12,244 bases of DNA, taken from assembly GCA_030607895.1 (NCBI GenBank), contig JAUWJC010000066.1:1-12244 (forward strand), read 5' to 3'. Positions 1-6,734 of the stretch are shown here, one piece after another (the first letter of the stretch is position 1; each line of letters opens with the position of its first letter). The notes under the pieces were generated by a model. It did no database searches. It was not told where the DNA came from and worked only from the letters and a program-made list of their open reading frames with translations. The translations under genes and the position numbers were made by a program. This DNA is from Pirellulales bacterium (lineage in GTDB: Bacteria > Planctomycetota > Planctomycetia > Pirellulales > Thermoguttaceae).

Positions 1-1
1 G

Positions 2-331
2 ATCGAAGAACACTTCCACGACGTGAAGGAAGTTTGGGGCGCGGGACAGCAACAAGTTCGCAACGTGTGGTCGAACATTGGATGTTGGCACTTGAACCAA
101 TGGGCGTACACTTTGGTCGAGTTATGTTGTTGGGACGTGGAAAAGTCGCAATTGAGTGACCGCCGTGATCGTCCTTGGGACAACGAGGACCGTCGTCCCT
201 CGCATGCGGACCGGCGGCGTTCAATTTCCCGAGAAATGCTGGGGAAAAAATTCCTGGCCGCTCTGCCTCACAGCCCCGACCACCGCAAATTGTGGATGCT
301 CTTCCAAAACCTGATTGCCCTCGCCGCGTGA
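2..331 (+). CDS. DDE transposase, C-terminal part (5' end outside window)
   Basis: This is the 3' end of an insertion-sequence transposase gene. The frame is open from the left edge (first full codon at base 2) to a TGA at 329-331, leaving about 109 residues. The first nine visible residues, IEEHFHDVK, contain a Glu, six residues, then a Lys. This fits the E-(6)-K part of the Y-(2)-R-(3)-E-(6)-K signature of IS4-type DDE transposases, so that Glu is probably the third catalytic acid. The run GQQQVRN and a Trp-rich stretch follow, then an Arg/Asp-rich C-terminus, a layout I associate with transposases common in planctomycetes. The GTG at 23 is internal and is not a start. The two other catalytic Asp residues and the left inverted repeat would lie upstream of the window, so it cannot be told whether the element is intact. 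I could not identify its right terminal repeat between 332 and 423. Confidence 0.8.
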   Translation: MEEHFHDVKEVWGAGQQQVRNVWSNIGCWHLNQWAYTLVELCCWDVEKSQLSDRRDRPWDNEDRRPSHADRRRSISREMLGKKFLAALPHSPDHRKLWMLFQNLIALAA

Positions 332-423
332 TCCCCTAAAGTGCAGAGTAGTAGTGACCCTGGCCGGAAGCAGGTGTTTGGACTTTGGAGCAAACCTTAG
401 CGCTCGTGCAACGGGAGATGATG

Positions 424-864
424 ATGAGATACCGTTTTCTAGCATTGCCGTTGGCGATAACGTGGTTATGTCTGGCCGGCGCTGATACAACGGGTGCACA
501 AGCCGGCGACCCGGAATTGCCGGAAGCGAAACCCGTGCCGGCCGTGCAAGTCGTTCCGCTGCCGTACCAGCAGGCGTCGTTTCAGCATTTGGGTCGCGAG
601 TTGACCCGCTACCACTTTGGGGCCTCGTTGAAACGCCCGTTTTGTTTCCCGGTGATCGGCCCGAGCGGCCGGTCGCTCACGCGGATGGGCCATCCACACG
701 ATCCGGTGGGACACTCGCATCACAACTCGGTGTGGATTTCCCATCACAAAGTAGCCGGTGTTGATTTTTGGGGTGACCGGGGCAAAGGACGCATCGTTCA
801 TCAGCGAACCCTACAGACCGCCGACGGTGACGACGGCGCATGGATGCTCAGCCTCAACGCCTAG
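424..864 (+). pseudogene. DUF6807 (PmoA-type) exported protein, C-terminally truncated
   Basis: An exported protein that keeps only the N-terminal half of the DUF6807 family (Pfam 'methane oxygenase PmoA' type); intact members are roughly 300 residues or more and their reaction is not established. ATG codons lie at 418, 421 and 424; GGGAG at 413-417 is best spaced for 424. Residues 1-28 look like a signal peptide (hydrophobic core ALPLAITWLCLAG). The family hallmarks are clear: YHFG (63-66), then the His-rich stretch from HPHDP (90-94) through GHSHHNSVW (96-104) to SHH (106-108), and DGDD near the end. The frame then meets TAG at 862-864 after 146 codons. Bases 865-1003 show no continuation of the family in any frame that I can recognise, so a deletion or rearrangement is more likely than one point mutation. 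The nearby transposase end fits a disrupted locus. The call as a remnant is firm; the exact break point is not. Confidence 0.72.
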
Positions 865-1003
865 CAAACCGTTGCGGTTGCGCTACGGGCTGTGGATGCA
901 CCCGGGCATGGCGAAGCGAAACCAGGGCGAAGCCCGCTGGCAAGCCTTCAGCAAGACAACCCTGCCGCCAATGGAGCGGATACGGAAGTGAATGCGGAAG
1001 CGT

Positions 1004-1021
1004 GCCGCTTGCGGCTTCGCA
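1004..1021 (+). repeat. REP-like 17-bp word, copy 1
   Basis: The word CCGCTTGCGGCTTCGCA lies at 1005-1021, and exact copies occur at 4094-4110 (same strand) and 4185-4201 (opposite strand). With the preceding G it contains the perfect palindrome GCCGCTTGCGGC (5-bp arms, 2-base loop). It sits 44 bases upstream of the next start codon, in debris behind the truncated DUF6807 gene. Confidence 0.6.
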
Positions 1022-1065
1022 ATGTCCACTAACCAGACCAATCAAGATAGTCACGGAGAAATGCT

Positions 1066-4020
1066 ATGCTTCAGTTCCTTTCGGGCGAGATTCGGGCTTT
1101 CGCGCAGCGCGTTTTCTTGCTGCTGATTCCGGCGATCGTGATGGTCGGTCTTGCCGGCCTGGGGTTTTCGGCCGACAACGCCAGCCCTTCGCCGGAGCAG
1201 GAGCCAAAGAGGCCGTCGCTCTTGGGCACGAAGTGGGATTTCAATGAGTGTACCGTCGACGACTGGCGACACAAAAATAACGCCCAGCGGTCTATCGTCA
1301 CGGAGATGGGCAACAAGTCGCTGCGGTTGGAAAGTTTTTTCAAACCGTTCACATTCACTTGGACCACGCGGTACTTCGAGCCGCGCTCGGCCGAGGGAGT
1401 GGCGCACGTTACGTTTCGCGTTCGTGGCGACGGCAGCGGGCACCAGTTGCAGGTCCATCTCGGAGCACCCAGCCCGGACAAAAAACGGTCGCTCTACTAC
1501 ATCAACGAAGAGCAGACCACGACACTGGATTTCACCGGCTGGCGCCAAATCAGCCTCGACCTGGACGAGTTCAAGACACCCGCCGCCGGCATCCGCGACC
1601 GGGACCTTGCCGGGCTGATCTTCCTGGAGTTCATGGTCCATGCGGCGGGCAAAAAACCGGCGGTAGATATCCGCGTCGACGACGTCGCCTTCACCGATTA
1701 CACGGCAGACGAAAAGGCCCGGATGAAGCGCCGCCAACAGAAGCGCGAGCGAACAGTGACCGACGTGAACGCCTCGTTGACCAGAACGCGGCAAACGCTC
1801 GCCGAAATCGGCAAGAAGCTCGACGCACTGGCCGGGCAGGGTAAGTTCGTCGACGTCGCCCGGGTCTATTGGGCAGCCCTAGCCTGGTGCGCCGACGACA
1901 TCCAACGTCTGCTGAAAGCTGAAGAGTGCGAACTGGTCGAGCAGGCGCCGGCCCTGTTGGCCGATCTCGAAAAGCGACTCGACGATCCGCAATGCGTGCT
2001 CGGCCGCGTACTCGACAAGGCACCCCGACAGGGCGACCCGCTCAGCGCCAAGAACAACCCGTATTTCAAGAGCGTCATCGAGCACGTGCGACGTTATGCG
2101 AAGCAGGAGCGCTCTTGGGCCAAGGGGCGCAAGGGCTACCTGTCGATTCCCAACGCCTGGTCGTTCAGCGGTCGGGGTAACGACGCCGGCACGATCATTT
2201 GGACGATGACCCGCCCACAAAGCCCGTTGCGGCACGATCCTATCCTGCTGGCCAACGTCTTGAACCTGCTCGACACGATCGCCCATCAGCACACCGACGG
2301 CGACTTCAACGTCGACCGAACGGCGATCTATGGCCGGGACTCGAACATCAACCGCTTCTGCCTGGTCCCGGCGGTGGACGGTTATTTGGAGCTGCAGCGT
2401 GCCTATCCTGACCTATTGCCGCCGGCCAAACGTGCCGACCTGGAAGCGGGGCTGAAGGTGTTGGCCGATTATCAGGTTACCGACTACGGCCTGGCCCGGT
2501 TGGCCAAGAAACCGTGGGTCAAGCAGCCCGCCTACCCGAACATGGATGTACATCACATCCTCATCATGGAGTTCGCTCATCGGCTCTGGGGCGGCCAACA
2601 GTACGCGAAGGAGCGGGATGCTTTTGTCAAGATCCTCGACTCGGCCGTGTATCCCAACGGGGCGTTCACATACATTTGCACGCAGAACGAGTGTTTCGTC
2701 TATCACCATTTGAACGTGCTCTACTCGGCCCGGTTCTGGCAGCTTACGAAGAACCCGACCACGTTGGCCATGCTTCGCAAGACGATCCCCTTCTATCCGT
2801 ACAACGTCGAACCGGCCGCAGTGCCCGAGTACTTCACCGACGCCTGCTGGAAACACTATTGGGGCGGCGGGGCGGCGCCGGGGCCTGACGTGATCGCCGG
2901 GCTGTTCGACGACCCGCTCAACAAACGCGTGGCCGAAATTTGCGCCAATGTCTGGGGTTTCGGGCACAACTACCACAGTACCATCGCGGCTGAATTCTGG
3001 AAACCGATCAAGTCAAAGCCGCTGCCCGACGGCTACGTGATGTACGACCCCGACATCCAAGGCCCGCGCGGCCGGTTCGGCACGTGGAGCTTTGCGGGCA
3101 ACGGGCGCAACTACGGTGTGGGCTACCAGGGGAAAGATACCTTCGTCGGCTGCATGATTACCGATCCGCCCCGCCGGCCGATGCCCATGGATTCGGCCCT
3201 TCAGGTTGTGACCACCGAGGTGCGGCTCAACCACACCGAAAACCACTGGCGCGGCGGTCGCTGCCACAGCGCTGTCGAGAAGCTCAGCACCCCGCTCGGC
3301 CCGGACTTCGGCTCGCTGGCCGTGCGGTACACCGTTAGTAAGCCCAATTGGGCGTACAAACAAGATGCGCTCTTTCCATGGGAAGGCACGCAGCAGTGGT
3401 ATCTGTCCAAGTCGCGACTGGTGGGGCTGGTGGCCTTGCAATGCACGGCCGATGAAACCCAAGCGGCGGTCCACGGGCGGATACGACTGGGAATGAAACG
3501 CCAGATCGAGCAGTCCGGCGACAGCACCTGGAAGTACGGCAAGCTGCTCGTAAAGATCCACGACCACAACTACGCCAAGATCCTCACGAAGCCGAGCGAG
3601 ACATTTTTCCTGGACAAGCCCGAGCGGTACCGCAGCACCGAGATCACGCTGATCGACCCGCTCAGCGTCGAGGCCGGCGAGAAAGGCAAGGTGGTTTTCA
3701 AGAAGGGCACCCGGTACTACTTCCTGGTCGAGGTGTTTTTCAAGGAGGATTGGTCCAAGCCGGCCGGCGAAGTTGCCCGGGTCGAAGCCGGCGCGCTCGT
3801 CGGGTTCCGTTTTCGAGAAGCCGACAGGCTGGTTCTGGTGCTGCACAATCCGACCGACAAGCCGGCCGACGTGAATATGCCGCTCGATGTTCCCGACGAT
3901 GCGACCGTCATCCTGTATAAAGACAATAAGGGCAAAGGCAAGCCGGTCGAGGACCCCACGCTTCGCACCCGGCTGGAGCCGCACCGGCATTTGGTGGCAA
4001 CCGCCGCAAGGGGGGCTTGA
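1066..4020 (+). CDS. Exported multidomain protein: carbohydrate-binding-like domain, coiled coil, lyase-like region
   Basis: A 984-residue exported protein I cannot name with certainty. GGAG at 1055-1058 supports the ATG at 1066; the ATG at 1061 opens a frame that closes quickly. Residues 1-36 form a signal peptide (core FLLLIPAIVMVGLAGLGFSA). Residues 56-212 look like a beta-sandwich carbohydrate-binding module, opening KWDFN, with DFTGWRQISLDL near the middle and a closing DVAFTD. Residues 213-325 are charged and helical, probably coiled coil. From about 330 a long helical region resembles alpha/alpha-toroid polysaccharide lyases, with conserved-looking polar clusters: N541, Y546, H547, H548, Y553 and R556; H597 and Y598 before GGG; H634, N635, Y636 and H637. 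Residues from about 670 on are beta-rich, as in the C-terminal sheets of lyase families. A polysaccharide lyase or a carbohydrate-binding protein with a dead toroid are both possible. The export signal and domain order are seen; the catalytic role is inferred. Confidence 0.75.
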   Translation: MLQFLSGEIRAFAQRVFLLLIPAIVMVGLAGLGFSADNASPSPEQEPKRPSLLGTKWDFNECTVDDWRHKNNAQRSIVTEMGNKSLRLESFFKPFTFTWTTRYFEPRSAEGVAHVTFRVRGDGSGHQLQVHLGAPSPDKKRSLYYINEEQTTTLDFTGWRQISLDLDEFKTPAAGIRDRDLAGLIFLEFMVHAAGKKPAVDIRVDDVAFTDYTADEKARMKRRQQKRERTVTDVNASLTRTRQTLAEIGKKLDALAGQGKFVDVARVYWAALAWCADDIQRLLKAEECELVEQAPALLADLEKRLDDPQCVLGRVLDKAPRQGDPLSAKNNPYFKSVIEHVRRYAKQERSWAKGRKGYLSIPNAWSFSGRGNDAGTIIWTMTRPQSPLRHDPILLANVLNLLDTIAHQHTDGDFNVDRTAIYGRDSNINRFCLVPAVDGYLELQRAYPDLLPPAKRADLEAGLKVLADYQVTDYGLARLAKKPWVKQPAYPNMDVHHILIMEFAHRLWGGQQYAKERDAFVKILDSAVYPNGAFTYICTQNECFVYHHLNVLYSARFWQLTKNPTTLAMLRKTIPFYPYNVEPAAVPEYFTDACWKHYWGGGAAPGPDVIAGLFDDPLNKRVAEICANVWGFGHNYHSTIAAEFWKPIKSKPLPDGYVMYDPDIQGPRGRFGTWSFAGNGRNYGVGYQGKDTFVGCMITDPPRRPMPMDSALQVVTTEVRLNHTENHWRGGRCHSAVEKLSTPLGPDFGSLAVRYTVSKPNWAYKQDALFPWEGTQQWYLSKSRLVGLVALQCTADETQAAVHGRIRLGMKRQIEQSGDSTWKYGKLLVKIHDHNYAKILTKPSETFFLDKPERYRSTEITLIDPLSVEAGEKGKVVFKKGTRYYFLVEVFFKEDWSKPAGEVARVEAGALVGFRFREADRLVLVLHNPTDKPADVNMPLDVPDDATVILYKDNKGKGKPVEDPTLRTRLEPHRHLVATAARGA

Positions 4021-4093
4021 ATCTGCCGTCGGCCGGAATTATAAGGGAACCTGGGAATTGAAATGGTCCTATTGAATTGTAGGGCCGTGACCA

Positions 4094-4201
4094 CCGCTTG
4101 CGGCTTCGCAGTGGACTGCCAACACCCACCATCCATGACCAAACGAGAGTTGAGAGTCGAAAGTTGAGAGTTGAAAGCTGATACTGCGAAGCCGCAAGCG
4201 G
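4094..4201. repeat. Inverted pair of the 17-bp REP-like word around a heptad tract
   Basis: The 17-bp word at 4094-4110 and its exact reverse complement at 4185-4201 face each other across 74 bases. They could fold as a long stem, or each copy could fold on its own around GCCGC/GCGGC. The loop holds the AGTTGAG heptad tract at 4148-4182. The arrangement resembles a small non-autonomous element placed between two exported-protein genes. The spacer 4021-4258 otherwise holds nothing I recognise apart from the ribosome binding site at 4246-4250. Confidence 0.65.
4148..4182. repeat. Heptanucleotide tandem tract, AGTTGAG type (5 units)
   Basis: Five consecutive 7-base units fill these 35 bases: AGTTGAG, AGTCGAA, AGTTGAG, AGTTGAA, AGCTGAT. 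The preceding AAACGAG may be a decayed sixth unit. The period matches the other heptad tracts in the window but the unit differs. Confidence 0.75.
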
Positions 4202-4258
4202 CGGGAATCCGCTGTCGGCCTTCATCCTTTACCCGTGCCCGTGTTAGGAGAATTTACC

Positions 4259-5647
4259 ATGCGATTGAGCCATCTGTTCCGTTTTTGTGTCGTTGCGATA
4301 GTCTTGGCTGTAGTCTCGCCTCGGTTGCTTGCCGCGGCCGACGCCACCTGGAAGGTGGGCACGGCCAAGGTGAAAATCACGCCCGCAAAGCCGCTTTGGA
4401 TGGCTGGGTACGGCGGCCGCAAGAAACCGGCGGAAGGAACGCTGCACGATCTCTGGGTGAAAATTGCCACAATTGAAGACGCGGCCGGGCACCGGGCGGC
4501 AATCGTCACGGCCGATCACCTGGGCTGGCCATGCGATATGTACGATCGGATCTGCGCGGAACTTCAAAAACGCTGCAAGCTGGACCGCTCGCAGGTCATG
4601 CTCGCCTGCTCCCATACCCACACCGGGCCCGTGCTGCAAGACGCACTCTACGACATCTATCCGTTGGACGACAACCAACGGGCGATGATCCAGGAGTATT
4701 CCGCCAAGTTGGAAAAGGACGTGGTCGCGGCGGTAGGCCAGGCGTTGGGGCAGATGACACCTGCCACGCTCTGGGCCGGACAGGGAACCACGCCGTTCGC
4801 CGTTAATCGGCGCAACAACCCCCAGAGCAAGATTCCCGAGATGCGAAAACAGGGAATCCCCATCAAGGGACCGTTCGACCACGACGTTCCCGTCCTGGTG
4901 ATTCGTGCGCCACGAGGCGATTTACGGGCGGTGGTGTTCGGCTACGCCTGCCATTGCACGACGTTGAGCTGTTTGCAGTGGTCTGGTGATTACGCCGGGT
5001 TCGCCCAGATCGACCTGGAAAAGGCCCATCCCGACATGCTCGCCATGTTCTATGCCGGTTGCGGGGCGGACCAGAACCCGCTGCCTCGCCGTTCGGTCGA
5101 ACTCTGCCAGAAGTACGGCAAGATGTTGGCCGGCGGCGTCGAAGAGGTGCTGGACAAGTCGATGCGGCCGGTCGCGCCGAAGCTGCAAACGGCCTTCGAG
5201 TTCGTCACGCTCGATTTCGGCGACCAGCCGACCAAGGAGGAGTTGGAAGTCACTTCGCGCAAGGGCAGTTATCCGGGACGCTGGGCCAAACGCTTGCTCA
5301 AACAACTGGAAGAAGGCAAGACCTTACCAAAGACCTACCGCTACCCGGTGCAAGTCTGGAAACTCGGCAGCAATTGCAATAACGGGGACCAGCTCTGGAT
5401 CACACTGGGCGGCGAGGTGGTGGTCGACTATTCGCTGAAGTTCAAGAAGAAATTCGGCCCCAACACTTGGGTTGCCGGGTACACGAACGACGTCATGGCA
5501 TACATCCCCTCGCACCGGGTTTGGGAAGAAGGCGGCTACGAGGCGGGCGCTTTCATCGTTTACGGTCAGCCCGCCAAACGTTGGCGAGAAGACATCGAGG
5601 ACCGCATCACCGCCAGCGTCGACCGGCTTGTGGCGAAGTTGAAATAG
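4259..5647 (+). CDS. Exported ceramidase-like zinc hydrolase without the usual Ser
   Basis: A 462-residue exported protein of the neutral/alkaline non-lysosomal ceramidase family (N-terminal domain type). AGGAG at 4246-4250 supports the ATG at 4259; the in-frame GTG at 4235 has no such site. A signal peptide covers about residues 1-26. The mature protein opens with VGTAKVKITP and MAGYGGR, the usual start of this fold. Zinc-site residues by comparison with the Pseudomonas enzyme are present: SHTHTGP (H119 and H121), ACHCTT (H232), GGE (E386), and Tyr 408 or 415 in YTNDVMAYIP. In the classical enzyme a Ser in a GDxSPN motif acts as nucleophile; the matching position here reads GCGADQNP (267-274), with no Ser. 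True ceramide hydrolysis is therefore doubtful, and a different amide or ester substrate is likely. At about 460 residues it is shorter than classical ceramidases of about 650 and lacks their C-terminal domain. The lyase-like gene upstream may act in the same extracellular process, but a 238-base spacer separates them. Confidence 0.85.
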   Translation: MRLSHLFRFCVVAIVLAVVSPRLLAAADATWKVGTAKVKITPAKPLWMAGYGGRKKPAEGTLHDLWVKIATIEDAAGHRAAIVTADHLGWPCDMYDRICAELQKRCKLDRSQVMLACSHTHTGPVLQDALYDIYPLDDNQRAMIQEYSAKLEKDVVAAVGQALGQMTPATLWAGQGTTPFAVNRRNNPQSKIPEMRKQGIPIKGPFDHDVPVLVIRAPRGDLRAVVFGYACHCTTLSCLQWSGDYAGFAQIDLEKAHPDMLAMFYAGCGADQNPLPRRSVELCQKYGKMLAGGVEEVLDKSMRPVAPKLQTAFEFVTLDFGDQPTKEELEVTSRKGSYPGRWAKRLLKQLEEGKTLPKTYRYPVQVWKLGSNCNNGDQLWITLGGEVVVDYSLKFKKKFGPNTWVAGYTNDVMAYIPSHRVWEEGGYEAGAFIVYGQPAKRWREDIEDRITASVDRLVAKLK

Positions 5648-5957
5648 CAGGCGAAGCCAAATCCCCGTCACACACAAAACCGTGACTGGTGGTCGCGGCG
5701 TCATGGACGAATACCGTTCTGATCGAACATGCCGCGCCGAGCGATTGGGGCAACTCGCGACGTAAATGGCCGGAACAACCGGGGGGCCCGAATTTTCAAT
5801 AGCTGCGGTCTGCGTGTGGGTGGTAAGTTCCAACTCGTATTCTCCGGGAACAGCGGAGGACCGAACCACGCACGTGACGATGCAGAATACACCGATGGTG
5901 GCAAAGACGGGCAAGAAACGATAGGAATGTACCTTCAGGGCAGGAATTATCGGGGAC

Positions 5958-6003
5958 TCCGCATTGTGGACACACGGCAGTCCGCATTGTGGACACACGC
6001 CAG
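5958..6003. repeat. 23-bp tandem duplication (2 copies)
   Basis: Two adjacent 23-base units, 5958-5980 and 5981-6003, both contain TCCGCATTGTGGACACACG and differ by one base four positions from the end (G versus C). The near identity suggests a recent slippage duplication. The 23-base length shifts the reading frame, so it is not a protein repeat. Confidence 0.85.
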
Positions 6004-6149
6004 AGGCTTGCGATTGGCCATTGTCTTACCACCGGTAAGCGACCCTGTCGACAAGCGGTTTTGCGACCGTCATTCTCCGTCCTCTTTGCACGATCATTCC
6101 GATTCCGCGGTACTGCCATGTAAATCCGACAGCGATGGGGCCCAAGGAC

Positions 6150-6179
6150 TTGGCAGCCAGCAGCATCTGGGGTTAGAAT
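6150..6179 (+). promoter_or_regulatory. Possible sigma70-type promoter for the small membrane protein gene
   Basis: TTGGCA at 6150-6155 and TAGAAT at 6174-6179, 18 bases apart, each match the housekeeping consensus at five of six positions. Transcription would start near 6186 and leave a leader of about 125 bases before the ATG at 6313. This is found by eye only; planctomycete promoters are poorly defined. Confidence 0.3.
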
Positions 6180-6312
6180 ACTACTATAGTGGAAGCTGCT
6201 TGCTAGCGGGTGATCTCGGCGGGGAGTTCTTATACCGCTTGAAGCGTGAAATCGCTATTTCATCCGGTTCTCAGCATAACGAACATTCAGTTCCTAACCG
6301 TGCAGCGTAAAA

Positions 6313-6720
6313 ATGCCGCGATTTCCTTATGTGGCGGAAATCCCGAACTCGCACAACGTCTCCTGGGTAACGATATCCGAAGGCGTTATCCGAGCAGCCG
6401 ACTCCGAAACCGCGGAACGGAAGGTTCGCAAGAAGTTTCCAAAAGCTCGGCATATCGAGATCATGGAGGCAGTGCCCGTCTACGACGGCACCATGCCGCC
6501 TTGGGATTACTGGAAGCCATATGTTGGCGTCGTCTTGTGTGTGTTGGTTGGCATACTCTTGCTGGGCGCCGGCATCGCCTGGACCGGCAGCGGCGTGGTG
6601 CCCTCTGAAGAAGGAGAACTCCCCCAGCAACAGCAGCAAGACGAGCCCCAAGCCCCGCCCGATGAACTCGACGGCTTTCCAACCGCCGATACATATGACA
6701 TGCTGCTGGACGACCGCTAA
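6313..6720 (+). CDS. Small single-pass membrane protein, unknown function
   Basis: I do not recognise this 135-residue protein. Residues 1-68 are a soluble, mildly basic part containing VIRAADSETAERKVRKKFP (25-43), which looks like one helix pairing with strands. One membrane span covers about 70-90 (YVGVVLCVLVGILLLGAGIAW). The C-terminus is acidic and Gln-rich, with five consecutive Gln (104-108), and ends DMLLDDR. Basic residues before the span (K68 and the 36-46 cluster) predict an N-in, C-out orientation. The ATG at 6313 lacks a clear ribosome binding site, so initiation is uncertain. It converges with the nitrilase gene, whose stop lies 14 bases past this one. Coherent domain structure and the transmembrane helix argue that it is real; no function can be assigned. 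Confidence 0.6.
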   Translation: MPRFPYVAEIPNSHNVSWVTISEGVIRAADSETAERKVRKKFPKARHIEIMEAVPVYDGTMPPWDYWKPYVGVVLCVLVGILLLGAGIAWTGSGVVPSEEGELPQQQQQDEPQAPPDELDGFPTADTYDMLLDDR

Positions 6721-6734
6721 ACAGTTCTGCGCTT

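Larger units (their letters stand above)
5648..6312. other. 665-base spacer without a convincing gene
   Basis: No frame here shows recognisable protein content. A 193-codon open frame (5729-6310, +) lacks a ribosome binding site, a signal or any familiar motif. A minus-strand frame that enters the 3' end of the ceramidase-like gene is also unconvincing. Visible structure: a small GTCAC/GTGAC hairpin (5667-5686), a 23-bp tandem duplication (5958-6003), a perfect CTTACC/GGTAAG hairpin (6025-6039) and a possible promoter near 6150-6179. It may be decayed coding DNA. Confidence 0.5.

Noticed and set aside
4148..4182. CRISPR-like array at the repeat tracts.
   Set aside because: The 7-base units are directly adjacent, with no unique spacers between repeats, and no cas genes are present.
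1066..5647. A defined polysaccharide or lipid utilisation operon.
   Set aside because: Only two intact exported-protein genes and one fragment are present, with no sulfatase, transporter, SusC/D pair or regulator in the window, so an operon for one substrate is not supported.
5324..5998. Minus-strand open frame with CPQCG and a hydrophobic segment behind the ceramidase-like gene.
   Set aside because: Half of it is antisense to the secure ceramidase-like gene, the Cys motif comes from the 23-bp duplication, and no family pattern or ribosome binding site is seen.
5729..6310. 193-codon plus-strand open frame.
   Set aside because: It lacks a ribosome binding site, recognisable domains and natural protein-like composition; it crosses the 23-bp duplication, which would shift its frame if one copy were lost.
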